From JBMNTU01 sp050945895 (lineage in GTDB: Bacteria; Bacillota; Clostridia; Christensenellales; Christensenellaceae): 30,962 nt of DNA. The stretch is taken from assembly GCA_050945895.1 (NCBI GenBank), contig JBMNTU010000012.1:1-30962 (forward strand), read 5' to 3'. The notes under the pieces are model-generated. The model was not told the origin of the DNA and did no database searches. It saw only the letters and a program-made list of their open reading frames with translations. The first letter of the stretch is position 1, and each line of letters starts with the position of its first letter. Both the position numbers and the translations under genes were made by a program. Below are positions 10,273-18,114 of the stretch, one piece after another.

Positions 10273-11628
10273 TTAAAACAGCTTTTCTAAAACGTCAAAC
10301 AGCGTTTTTACGCCAATGACCTGCATGCCCTTCGAAACAGCGCCATCCATCCCCTGCTTGGGTACAAACACCCGCTTTATGCCCATTTTCTCGCACTCGG
10401 CCACTCTCCTGGAAAGCTGCGCCACATGCCGGATCTCTCCTGCCAGCCCAACCTCCCCAATAAACGCCGTATCACGGGCAATGGGAATGTTGCGAAAGGA
10501 CGATACAATGGCCGAAGCCAGCGCCAGGTCGGACGCATGCTCCTTCACGCGGATGCCGCCCGCCACATTAATGAAAATATCCTGCGTATACAGCTTAAGC
10601 CCAATCTTTTTTTCCAGTACCGCCGCAATCATATACAGCCTGTTCAGGTCAATCCCCGAAGAAAGCCTCCGCGGAATGTTGATCTGCGTGTGCGAGCAAA
10701 GCGCCTGCAGCTCCAGCAGCATGGGGCGGCTGCCCTGCGTTGCCGAAAATATGCTCACACCCGCCAGGTCCTTTTCCGTTTCAAACAGCATAGAAGGGTT
10801 TTTAATCTCCTCCATGCCCGAATCGCGCATCTCAAACACGCCAATCTCGTCCGTGCCGCCAAACCGGTTTTTGACCGCGCGCAAAATGCGCAAATCGCCC
10901 GACCGCTCGCCCTCAAAATAAAGCACCGTGTCCACAATATGCTCCAAAACGCGCGGGCCGGCAATCGCCCCTTCTTTGGTCACATGCCCAATAATAAACG
11001 TAGATATCGCATCCCGCTTGGCCAGGCTTGTCAGCTTGGTCGCGCAGCCGCGCACCTGCGCCACGCTGCCCGGCGCAGAAGACATATTCGCGTCGTATAG
11101 CGTCTGTATGGAATCCACAATCAAAAAGCGCGGCGACAGTTTTTCCACGCCCGCCAAAATGCTTGTCAATTCCGTTTCCGACATCAAAAAAATACCGTCG
11201 TCATCCATTTTCAGACGCTGTGCACGCATTTTAATCTGTGCAGGCGATTCCTCTCCCGAAAGGTAAAGCACCTTTCCAAACGCGCTGAGCTTCCTTGCAA
11301 CCTGCAACAGCAGCGTAGACTTGCCTATGCCCGGCTCCCCTCCCGAAAGCACCACGCCGCCCGGTACCACGCCGCCGCCCAGCACCCTGTCAAACTCATC
11401 GATGCCTGTTTTAAAGCGCTTTTGCGCTTCCAGCGGAATATCCGAAAACTGGTACACCTCGGCCGGCGTCCCCGCATATGCCGGTTTTTTTGCGCCTGTC
11501 GGCCGAACAGCCTCCACCGCCTCTTCCACCAGCGTATTCCACGAAGAACAGCCCGGGCACTGCCCCGACCACTTACCGCTCGTATACCCGCACTCACTGC
11601 ACACAAATTCTGTTTTCGACTTTGGCAT
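10273..11628 (-). CDS. radA: DNA repair protein RadA (Sms)
   Basis: This 451-residue RecA-like ATPase assists branch migration and processing of recombination intermediates. The N-terminal zinc finger uses C10, C13, C24 and C27 (CSECGYTSGKW...CPGC). A Walker A sequence GGEPGIGKSTLLLQ follows near residue 95-108, then the Walker B region FLIVDSIQT, the RadA-specific KNRFG motif, and a C-terminal Lon-protease-like domain (DLALASAIVSS) without catalytic serine chemistry. All parts are intact and the length is typical. The ATG at 11628 has GGAAAGGA upstream. It is 14 bases from the preceding membrane protein gene and 38 before yacL, so they form one operon. Confidence 0.98.
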   Translation of the reverse strand: MPKSKTEFVCSECGYTSGKWSGQCPGCSSWNTLVEEAVEAVRPTGAKKPAYAGTPAEVYQFSDIPLEAQKRFKTGIDEFDRVLGGGVVPGGVVLSGGEPGIGKSTLLLQVARKLSAFGKVLYLSGEESPAQIKMRAQRLKMDDDGIFLMSETELTSILAGVEKLSPRFLIVDSIQTLYDANMSSAPGSVAQVRGCATKLTSLAKRDAISTFIIGHVTKEGAIAGPRVLEHIVDTVLYFEGERSGDLRILRAVKNRFGGTDEIGVFEMRDSGMEEIKNPSMLFETEKDLAGVSIFSATQGSRPMLLELQALCSHTQINIPRRLSSGIDLNRLYMIAAVLEKKIGLKLYTQDIFINVAGGIRVKEHASDLALASAIVSSFRNIPIARDTAFIGEVGLAGEIRHVAQLSRRVAECEKMGIKRVFVPKQGMDGAVSKGMQVIGVKTLFDVLEKLF

Positions 11629-11642
11629 CCGGTTCCTTTCCG

Positions 11643-12806
11643 CTAAGAAGCATACACATAAAGTACTACTTCATCCAACAATTCAATATCCGTTATGTCG
11701 TAATAACAAAAGACATTTCCGTTTGCAGAGGCCAGCACATTCTGTGCAATATCCGATGTCAGCACAACCGCGTCCTGCGCATTTGTATACTGTATATGTA
11801 CTTTGTCATCCTTGGTATATACGATATAATCATTACCCAAATCGTAGTTGATCACATTCTCTGCAATTTTCACCGGCTGCCCCCCGTTGGTCGAAAGCAT
11901 CAGCGAGCCGCTCACAATATCCTTTTCCGTAGCAAATATAATATCTTTTCCATTTGTTCGCGGCTCGTAGACCCTGTCCCCAAATTCGTAGTGCTCGTAC
12001 CGGGATGTATCCCCGTCAAAAACGATCCGCTTGAGCGTGCCGCTTCCGTCGTCGCCATATTCCGACCAAACCATGTCGTAGAGGGAAATGTCCGCCGTGC
12101 TGTTTCCGATCTCCGTATCAAACAGCTTCACCGTAGCTGCCTCTCTGGTTTTTATGTCATACAGGTACAGGCGCTGCACGCTGTCCCCCGCCCATTGCAT
12201 AAAGCAAAGAAGGTCTCCCGCAACCGAAAGGCGCGGCAACGCGTACGCATACTCCTTTACCAGAAACTGCTCTTCTTTTTCCAGATCATAGCCTATAATT
12301 CTGCCGCCGCCGGCCGCCCTGCTATCAATCAAAATAATCATATTGCCGCTCATCACAGGCGACAGGAGGTTGTCATATTTTTTTTCAACCCCTTCAATCA
12401 CCTCAGACGTCCCCTCCTCCATGTCATACATCACCAACACATCCAGCTGAAACGCCCCCGTCCTGTCCTGCTGGGAGGTAAAGACCATCTTGTTATTGTA
12501 AATATACGGCTCGTTTTTAATTTTAAATTCGCTGATATATACCTCGTTGGGCGTCAGCGTAACATTCTCGTACTCTTCCTCATCTTCAACAAACTCCGCC
12601 TCAACCTGCGGCTGGTAACGAAGCGACGGATCCACTCCCTTTACCAGATCTTCTATCAGCGGAAAACCAAAAAGGATCATAAGCACAACGCCAACCGCAA
12701 CCAGTGCAATTGCCACAACCAGCCTTACCATAGCCTTGCGCGGGTCTGCCGCCATAACCGGCTGCCGCACCGTGCTTCTTCTCTTTTTCAATCGGCTTCT
12801 ACCCAT
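11643..12806 (-). CDS. Membrane-anchored propeller-like protein of unknown function
   Basis: Not assigned to a named family. The 387-residue product has a short basic N-terminus (RSRLKKRRS), one membrane helix at about residues 27-47 (MVRLVVAIALVAVGVVLMIL), and a long extracytoplasmic part made of repeated beta-rich units. Each unit follows a pattern such as YDMEEG, YDLEKEEQ, YDIKTREA, with preceding hydrophobic strands, resembling TolB or DUF5050-type beta-propellers. An acidic linker (EAEFVEDEEEYENV) follows the helix. Likely role: a surface-exposed sensor or scaffold protein; no catalytic site is apparent. It is in the ispDF-radA-yacL operon, 14 bases before radA. The start is poorly served by a ribosome binding site because a hairpin lies directly upstream. 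Confidence 0.82.
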   Translation of the reverse strand: MGRSRLKKRRSTVRQPVMAADPRKAMVRLVVAIALVAVGVVLMILFGFPLIEDLVKGVDPSLRYQPQVEAEFVEDEEEYENVTLTPNEVYISEFKIKNEPYIYNNKMVFTSQQDRTGAFQLDVLVMYDMEEGTSEVIEGVEKKYDNLLSPVMSGNMIILIDSRAAGGGRIIGYDLEKEEQFLVKEYAYALPRLSVAGDLLCFMQWAGDSVQRLYLYDIKTREAATVKLFDTEIGNSTADISLYDMVWSEYGDDGSGTLKRIVFDGDTSRYEHYEFGDRVYEPRTNGKDIIFATEKDIVSGSLMLSTNGGQPVKIAENVINYDLGNDYIVYTKDDKVHIQYTNAQDAVVLTSDIAQNVLASANGNVFCYYDITDIELLDEVVLYVYAS

Positions 12807-12830
12807 AAAAACTTCTGCCGCTGCGGCAGA
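12807..12830 (-). terminator. Hairpin plus T-tract ending at the start codon
   Basis: On the minus strand a 7-bp stem TCTGCCG/CGGCAGA with a 3-base loop (12830-12814) is followed by AG and five T. The following ATG at 12806 is the start of the membrane-anchored protein. This has the form of a rho-independent terminator after ispDF, yet it also covers where the Shine-Dalgarno would be. It may attenuate transcription or mask translation of the next gene. Confidence 0.5.
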
Positions 12831-12872
12831 TACGTCCCCCCAAACTAAAAATCCATACCCAGGTATAGCGGT

Positions 12873-14039
12873 CTATTCCACCTTTTGTATAATGCAAACA
12901 GCCTGCGCCGCAGCTCCCTCTCCCCGGCCCAGCGTACCTAGGCGTTCGGTCGTCGTCGCCTTCACATTGATGTACGCCGCATCCATCAAAAGCGCCTCCG
13001 CAATGTTTTCTGCCATTGCCATCCGGTAGTCCGCAACCTTCGGCGCCTGCATAATAATGGTCGAATCTATATTGATAATCTTATATCCATACTTTTTTAG
13101 CAGCCCGCCTACTTCCCTTAGCAGCCGGACAGAATCTATATCCTTGTACTGCGGGTCCGTCGGCGGAAACAATTCGCCAATATCGCCCAGGCGCGCCGCC
13201 CCCAACAGCGCGTCCATAATCGCATGAATCAGCACATCCGCGTCCGAATGCCCTTCCAGCCCCCGCTCATTGGGAATGCCGACTCCCCCCAGCACCAGCT
13301 TCCGGCCATCGGCAAAGGCATGCATGTCAAAGCCGTTTCCGATGCGTATATCCGAAAGCTTCCGGTCTTCAATGATCTCTTTTCCTTTAATCAAATCTTC
13401 CTTTGTGGTCAGCTTAATGTTTTCTTTAGACCCCCGCACAATCCGTACGGACTCGGGCAGCCGTTCTACAAGCGACGCATCATCCGTCCCCAAAAAACCG
13501 TCCTCTTCCGCTTTTTTATGCGCCTTCAAAAGCAATTCCTTACGAAAGGCCTGCGGCGTCTGTACAATAACCAGCTCCTCCCGCGGAAGCGTTTCCAGCA
13601 CAACGCCCCTATGCGCGCGCTTGATGGTATCCGTTGCAGAGACCGCCGCAACGCCGCTTCCAAACCGAACCGCCGAAGAAACGCAATCACGGATAATTTC
13701 AGGCGTAACAAAACACCGGGCCGCATCGTGCACCGCAACGATTTCTACGTCCTCCGGCACCAGCAAAAGCGCATTGCTTACCGAGTGCTGCCGCTCCGCT
13801 CCGCCCTCACAATAGAAATAATTAGCGCTTCCGGCATATTCCCCGGCTTTTTGCCGGATCAAATCCAGCTCTTCCTTCCTGCACACCACGATGATATCGG
13901 AAAAAAGCCCGGCCTGCTCAAATGTTTTCAAACACCTTATTACCGCGCTCTCATTTTCAAATTCAATCAATACTTTGTTGGTATCCATTTCCATGCGTTT
14001 ACCACTGCCAGCGGCAAGCAAAATCGCACATGTTTTCAT
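12873..14039 (-). CDS. ispDF: Bifunctional IspD-IspF, MEP isoprenoid pathway
   Basis: The N-terminal half is 2-C-methyl-D-erythritol 4-phosphate cytidylyltransferase ([10 protein letters not shown] near residue 6-15, [23 protein letters not shown]). The C-terminal half is MECDP synthase, with the zinc-binding DMHAF, the [19 protein letters not shown] block, GDIGELFP, and the final [20 protein letters not shown]. Together they catalyse steps 3 and 5 of the MEP route to IPP and DMAPP, feeding undecaprenyl phosphate. The joining segment (near SDIRIGNGF) is short and continuous, so the fusion is real. An upstream in-frame ATG at 14057 is rejected: the ATG at 14039 has GGAGG six bases upstream, giving 388 residues. 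It is 35 bases after the S4 protein gene. Confidence 0.96.
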   Translation of the reverse strand: MKTCAILLAAGSGKRMEMDTNKVLIEFENESAVIRCLKTFEQAGLFSDIIVVCRKEELDLIRQKAGEYAGSANYFYCEGGAERQHSVSNALLLVPEDVEIVAVHDAARCFVTPEIIRDCVSSAVRFGSGVAAVSATDTIKRAHRGVVLETLPREELVIVQTPQAFRKELLLKAHKKAEEDGFLGTDDASLVERLPESVRIVRGSKENIKLTTKEDLIKGKEIIEDRKLSDIRIGNGFDMHAFADGRKLVLGGVGIPNERGLEGHSDADVLIHAIMDALLGAARLGDIGELFPPTDPQYKDIDSVRLLREVGGLLKKYGYKIINIDSTIIMQAPKVADYRMAMAENIAEALLMDAAYINVKATTTERLGTLGRGEGAAAQAVCIIQKVE

Positions 14040-14074
14040 GGGCGTCCTCCGACGCATTTTTTTATCCCCGGCCG

Positions 14075-14320
14075 TTACTGCCCGATCACCTCGTACATCC
14101 CGTCCGCATCCTGCTTCTTTGTCGTTTCAATCATATCTTTTACCCTTACATGAAGCGGTCTAGAGCCAAATTCAATGGTAATCTCATCCCCCACCTTCAC
14201 CTGGTAAGAGCTCTTTTGGGCCTTCCCGTTCACCAGGATCCGCCCTCCCTCGCATGCAGACTGCGCTACCGTACGCCGCTTAATCAGCCGCGAAACCTTT
14301 AAATACTTATCAAGCCTCAT
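14075..14320 (-). CDS. rqcP: S4-domain RNA-binding protein RqcP (YabO, Hsp15 family)
   Basis: This 81-residue protein is almost only an S4 domain: [20 protein letters not shown] at the start and the [23 protein letters not shown] core. In Bacillus the YabO/RqcP protein helps RqcH add alanine tails to nascent chains on stalled 50S subunits. The C-terminal region (DGMYEVIGQ) matches the family. It is preceded by its own promoter and followed 35 bases later by ispDF. The SD (GGTG) before ATG at 14320 is weak. In Bacillus yabO sits after yabN (mazG); here hup is interposed, but the neighbourhood is the same. Confidence 0.93.
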   Translation of the reverse strand: MRLDKYLKVSRLIKRRTVAQSACEGGRILVNGKAQKSSYQVKVGDEITIEFGSRPLHVRVKDMIETTKKQDADGMYEVIGQ

Positions 14321-14354
14321 TTATTATACACCACACTTTTAAAAAGGTGCTATC

Positions 14355-14383
14355 ATTATACATAGTTTATTCACAATATTCAA
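14355..14383 (-). promoter_or_regulatory. Sigma-A promoter for rqcP-ispDF operon
   Basis: The minus strand shows -35 TTGAAT (14383-14378), exactly 17 bases, then -10 TATAAT (14360-14355). Transcription would begin near 14348, some 28 bases before the rqcP ATG. It lies between the hup terminator and rqcP, so the operon to yacL probably starts here. Confidence 0.8.
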
Positions 14384-14424
14384 ATATATGCAACCGCCCG
14401 CGCTTTGCCGCGCCCTTTCAAACG

Positions 14425-14453
14425 AAAAAAGCAGGTTGCAAAAAACAACCTGC
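14425..14453 (-). terminator. Rho-independent terminator of hup
   Basis: On the minus strand GCAGGTTG (14453-14446) pairs with CAACCTGC (14438-14431), an 8-bp perfect stem with a T/G loop, followed by six T (14430-14425). It begins 19 bases past the hup stop. Confidence 0.93.
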
Positions 14454-14471
14454 CTTATCATTTAAAATAAC

Positions 14472-14744
14472 TTATTTTACAGCGTCCTTGAAAGCTTTGC
14501 CAGCTTTGAAAGCGGGCACTGTAGAAGCAGCAATCTTGATCTGCTGTTTTGTCTGCGGGTTGATACCTGTCCTGGCAGCGCGCTTCCTGGCCTCAAATGT
14601 GCCAAAGCCTACCATCTGTACTTTCCCGCCCTTTTTCAGTTCTCCGATAACAGTTTCTGTGAACGCGCCAAGTGCTGCGTCCGCGTCTTTCTTCGAGATC
14701 CCTGCTTTTGCTGCAACCGCAGCGATGAGTTCAGTTTTATTCAA
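14472..14744 (-). CDS. hup: DNA-binding protein HU
   Basis: This is a 90-residue histone-like nucleoid protein of the HU/IHF family. The order is the N-terminal helical dimerisation part (LNKTELIAAVAAKAGISKKDADAA), the beta-arm and its flank (GFGTFEARKRAARTGINPQTKQ), and the C-terminal strand and helix (VPAFKAGKAFKDAVK). It bends and constrains DNA non-specifically. A longer reading from ATG 14780 is rejected because the TTG at 14744 has TAAGGAGGAG in the right position and gives the canonical 90-residue length and N-terminus. It is a single-gene unit: its own promoter at 14809-14837 and terminator at 14425-14453. In Bacillus HU is elsewhere, so its place between mazG and yabO here is a local arrangement. 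Confidence 0.97.
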   Translation of the reverse strand: MNKTELIAAVAAKAGISKKDADAALGAFTETVIGELKKGGKVQMVGFGTFEARKRAARTGINPQTKQQIKIAASTVPAFKAGKAFKDAVK

Positions 14745-14808
14745 AACCTTCTCCTCCTTAAAATGATAATGTACCGGCAAAATAACCGCGCGGTCTTATA
14801 TAGCGTTG

Positions 14809-14837
14809 ATTATAATACACTTTTTTGGAGAAATCAA
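14809..14837 (-). promoter_or_regulatory. Sigma-A promoter for hup
   Basis: The minus strand has -35 TTGATT (14837-14832), a 17-base spacer and -10 TATAAT (14814-14809). It is about 65 bases before the hup TTG start. HU is an abundant protein and a strong promoter of its own is expected. Confidence 0.85.
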
Positions 14838-14864
14838 TAAGAAAAATCGAATCTAATGCGGAAT

Positions 14865-16277
14865 TTACGCGTTTTTTTCTTTTGCGGCCTCCCACAACTC
14901 GTCAAATTCGTCAATTGTCATCTCGGCAAGATCCTTTTTCGTAGTTTTTTCCATATAAGAAAAGCGCTCAATAAACTTCTCGCAGGTCAGTGAAAGCGCC
15001 GTCTCCGGGTTGATCTTCAAAAGCCGCAAAACGTTGATGACCGCAAAAAGCAAATCGCCGAATTCGCGTTCCGTTTTGTCTTTGTCTCCCGTCGCAAGCT
15101 CTGCCGCGAGCTCATGTGCTTCTTCCAACACCTTCTTGTAGGCATCCCGCGCATCCGCAAAGTCAAACCCGATCGCCGCCGCTTTTTTTTGTATCTTATA
15201 TGCGCGCATCATCGCGCCCATCGCCTTTGGAATATCCAGCAGCACATCCGTATACGTTTCTTTTCCTTTTTCCGCTTTTTTAATCGCTTCCCAGTTTTTT
15301 ACAACTTCATCCGGCGTATGGGCTGTCGCAGCGCCGAATATATGCGGATGCCGCAAAATCATTTTCTGGCACACCGCTGTTGTAACATCCATCTCATCAA
15401 ACTCACCCGCCTGCCGCGCGATCTCCGCATGGAACACCACCTGCAAAAGCACGTCGCCCAGTTCGTCGTACAAAGCGTCCATATCGTCCTCGTCAATGGC
15501 CTCCACCGTTTCGTACGCCTCTTCCAGAATATACTGCCGAAGGCTTTTGTGCGTCTGTTCCTTATCCCACGGACATCCGTTTTCCGAGCGCAAAAGCTCC
15601 ATGACCCGCACCAGGTCATAATATGTATACCGTTGCTTATTTATAAGCGGCAACCCTGTCAGCAAAAGGACTCCCCCCGAACCCCAGTCGCCCATCCTGT
15701 CAATTTCGTAGAGCTCCGCCCATTCACCTTTCCCATCTATATAAAGAAACGCCTTTGTTCCCAGCGGGTAATATTCGGAAAGCGCAAGCTTCACGCCCGC
15801 CGCCGTATAAGCGTTGTCTATGCCTGTTACGGCAAGCGCCACCGACGAGTCGATAAACGCCCCCTCTATTTCACGCGCGGGCGCCACGCGGTAAGCGCCT
15901 GCGTCCGTTTGGGCCTCATCTCCCGCCAGCCAAAGCGCCCATTCCAGCGCCCGGTCTGCTCCAGGGCCCAATATATCCACCTGCTCTCGTTCAAGCGCTT
16001 GCACAAAGCCGTTCTCATAAACGTTCCCAATTGCGCAAAACACGGTGTCTTTTTGCTCCATAATCAGCTTTGCGCCCGCCGTGTACAGCTCGTCAAAATC
16101 CGCCGTATCCGCAAACAGCCCGTCCATCCCAACGGTATTTTTATATTCTTCCGCAATTTGTTTGGCACATGGCTGCCGCACACTTTGCAACACAATTCTT
16201 CCTGCTCCATCCAGTATCTTCTTTTCCCGCAGCGTCAAAAGATCAAATTCCGACGGAAGCGCCATTACACATACCAT
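14865..16277 (-). CDS. mazG: YabN-type protein: degenerate methylase domain plus MazG
   Basis: The 470-residue protein has the YabN layout. The C-terminal two-thirds is a double MazG nucleotide pyrophosphohydrolase: GCPWDKEQTHKSLRQYILEE then EEAYETVEAID and DELGDVLLQ (about 235-280), with a second copy EEAHELAAELA and FGDLLFAVINVLR. MazG hydrolyses dNTPs or aberrant nucleotides to monophosphates. The N-terminal 210 residues correspond to the tetrapyrrole-methylase domain but lack the glycine-rich opening: MVCVMALPSEFDLLTLREKK stands where family members have a VGLGAGD-type loop, and the later PGHP motif reads IGNVYENG. This half is likely not a working SAM enzyme. The start ATG at 16277 lies one base after the flippase stop, suggesting translational coupling. 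Confidence 0.93.
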   Translation of the reverse strand: MVCVMALPSEFDLLTLREKKILDGAGRIVLQSVRQPCAKQIAEEYKNTVGMDGLFADTADFDELYTAGAKLIMEQKDTVFCAIGNVYENGFVQALEREQVDILGPGADRALEWALWLAGDEAQTDAGAYRVAPAREIEGAFIDSSVALAVTGIDNAYTAAGVKLALSEYYPLGTKAFLYIDGKGEWAELYEIDRMGDWGSGGVLLLTGLPLINKQRYTYYDLVRVMELLRSENGCPWDKEQTHKSLRQYILEEAYETVEAIDEDDMDALYDELGDVLLQVVFHAEIARQAGEFDEMDVTTAVCQKMILRHPHIFGAATAHTPDEVVKNWEAIKKAEKGKETYTDVLLDIPKAMGAMMRAYKIQKKAAAIGFDFADARDAYKKVLEEAHELAAELATGDKDKTEREFGDLLFAVINVLRLLKINPETALSLTCEKFIERFSYMEKTTKKDLAEMTIDEFDELWEAAKEKNA

Positions 16278-16278
16278 A

Positions 16279-17898
16279 TCATTTCCACACTTTCATCTTA
16301 ATCATCAGTTTCTCAAGCTTGCCGCCGCCCGGTATCAGCGGAAGCTCATCCTTCTCAAACCCGCGCAGTACAACCAGCAGCAACACATACACTACCGCTG
16401 CCGCCGCAACCGCCGCCAACACGCCCGCCGTGTTCGAATACCCGCCAAGCGCACCGTATACCAACAAGGCAACCGCCCCCATCGCTGCAGTTGCAATGGC
16501 CGGTTTTAATATCCGGTTGAGCAAATCTGCCCGCAGCCGTACATTTTTTGCAACAAACACACCATCCATCACCGCCACAATTACATAGCAAACCACCGTA
16601 CCGATTGCCGCGCCATAAATATTGACATCCGGCATTCTTATTAGCGCAATGCTCGCCGCCACCTTGGCGCCTGCCCCCGCCATTAGGCTAAACATCGGAA
16701 GCAAGGGCTTGCCCATTCCCTGCAATATCCCCATCATTGTTTGCCCCAGCGTCAAAAAAAGCACCGAAACGGACAGCGTTCTCAAAAGCCCCGTCGCCAG
16801 CTCCAGCTCGGCAGGCGTAATATTTCTGTATAGCAGCATCACAATAGGCTGCGCCAGCAAAAAGAAGCCGACCGTCGCGGGCAGGCCGACAAACACTGCC
16901 AGCTTTATGCCCAGTGCTGTTTTTTTGCCAACCTCTGCCACGTTGCCTCCCGCACTGGATGCCGAAATGGACGGAATCAGGCTGGTATAGAGCGCCAGCG
17001 CAAACACCGACGGCATATTGATCAGCGGCACCACCATACCAGACAACACGCCGTACATCGCCGTCACATCCGGTTGCGCATAGCCTACAGACTGCAGCAC
17101 GCGCGAAACAATTACCGAATCGATCGCGCCGGTAATAGGCATAATGCACGCGCTGAGCGTTATGGGAACGGCAATCAGAAGTATCTGCTTGCCCACAGGC
17201 ATAAAGCGCTTTTTTACCAGCGCCGTATCTACCGGGCCAACAAGGTTCAATATGCTCCTCTTTTTTTTACGGTATACTCCCACGACATAGACGAGCGCAA
17301 TCGCCTCCGAGATCGATATTCCTAGCAGCGCGCCCAACGCGCCCAGCTCTGGGCGGCCTGTCCATGCATACAGCCCATAAGCAAGCGTCAACCCAATCGC
17401 CAGCTTGCCGCACTGTTCTACGATTTGCGAAAGCGCCGTTACTTTCATGTTCTGCATGCCCTGGAAATAGCCCCGGTAAGCAGACATCATGGCGACAAAA
17501 AACAGTGCAGGCGAAATCGCCATCAGCGGATAAAGCGCCCCCGGTGTTTGCTGCAGCGCCGCAATGGGCCGTGCCATAAACAGCATGATCACTGCCAAAC
17601 CGATTCCCAGATACAACAGAATGCGCCGCGCCGTCAAAAATACAGTATGCGCCGCCACATGGTCGCCCTTCGCAATATGCGCCGCCACCAGTTTAGAAAT
17701 CGCCGATGGAAGCCCCGCCGTCGAAACCACAACCAGCATAGAGTAGAATGGATAGGCCAGTTGATAATACCCCATCCCCTCTGTTCCTATGATATTCGAA
17801 AGCGGTATCCTGTAAAACGCGCCGATAATTTTAACGATCAGCCCCGCAGCCCCCAGTATTGCCGCTCCATATGCAAAGTTTTTCTGCGCCTGTGTCAC
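16279..17898 (-). CDS. Lipid flippase-like polysaccharide/SpoVB family membrane protein
   Basis: A 539-residue multi-spanning protein (about 14 helices) of the MVF/MOP superfamily that includes SpoVB, YabM and Amj/MurJ-type flippases. Evidence is the N-terminal AILGAAGLIVKIIGAFYRIP followed by GTEGMGYYQLAYPFY, and later the LPSAISKLVA and PALFFVAMMSAYRGYFQGMQNM segments typical of the family. It probably moves lipid-linked wall precursors across the membrane. Its place upstream of yabN/mazG and downstream of mfd matches Bacillus yabM, whose product is a SpoVB-like protein. An in-frame ATG at 18039 would include a promoter; the GTG at 17898 has AAGGAG at 6-base spacing and is preferred. Confidence 0.9.
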   Translation of the reverse strand: MTQAQKNFAYGAAILGAAGLIVKIIGAFYRIPLSNIIGTEGMGYYQLAYPFYSMLVVVSTAGLPSAISKLVAAHIAKGDHVAAHTVFLTARRILLYLGIGLAVIMLFMARPIAALQQTPGALYPLMAISPALFFVAMMSAYRGYFQGMQNMKVTALSQIVEQCGKLAIGLTLAYGLYAWTGRPELGALGALLGISISEAIALVYVVGVYRKKKRSILNLVGPVDTALVKKRFMPVGKQILLIAVPITLSACIMPITGAIDSVIVSRVLQSVGYAQPDVTAMYGVLSGMVVPLINMPSVFALALYTSLIPSISASSAGGNVAEVGKKTALGIKLAVFVGLPATVGFFLLAQPIVMLLYRNITPAELELATGLLRTLSVSVLFLTLGQTMMGILQGMGKPLLPMFSLMAGAGAKVAASIALIRMPDVNIYGAAIGTVVCYVIVAVMDGVFVAKNVRLRADLLNRILKPAIATAAMGAVALLVYGALGGYSNTAGVLAAVAAAAVVYVLLLVVLRGFEKDELPLIPGGGKLEKLMIKMKVWK

Positions 17899-17992
17899 AA
17901 GCTTCTCCTTAACCCATTCCACGTCCCGCCAATAAACACGCTTGGCCGCATTCTTTCCAATGCCTTTTTCGTTTGCTCCGTAAATCCAGTAA

Positions 17993-18021
17993 ATTATACC
18001 GCCTTGCCCTCTATTATGCAA
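17993..18021 (-). promoter_or_regulatory. Sigma-A promoter for flippase-mazG
   Basis: The minus strand carries -35 TTGCAT (18021-18016), 17 bases, -10 TATAAT (17998-17993). It lies just downstream of the prsA terminator and gives an about 90 nt leader before the GTG at 17898. The promoter position is the reason for refusing the longer reading frame that starts at 18039. Confidence 0.82.
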
Positions 18022-18075
18022 ATTTCGTTCCGCACGCAACGCCTTATTAAAACTGCCGGATTATGCGGACAATAC

Positions 18076-18102
18076 AAAAAAAGAGCCTTCCGGCTCTTTT
18101 TT
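18076..18102 (-). terminator. Rho-independent terminator closing the glmU-prsA transcript
   Basis: GAGCC and GGCTC (18083-18087 and 18092-18096) form the core of the stem around a TTCC loop, extended by six A-T pairs (18077-18082 with 18097-18102). It starts 12 bases after the prsA-like stop codon. Because the tracts are symmetric it could also terminate plus-strand transcription. Confidence 0.93.
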
Positions 18103-18114
18103 CACTTTTCCATG

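Noticed and set aside
14745..14780. ATG 14780 as the HU start (102 residues)
   Set aside because: It would include the TAAGGAGGAG SD, and the TTG at 14744 yields the standard 90-residue HU.
17899..18039. 47-residue N-terminal extension of the flippase
   Set aside because: It contains a TTGCAT-17-TATAAT promoter and then a good AAGGAG before GTG at 17898.
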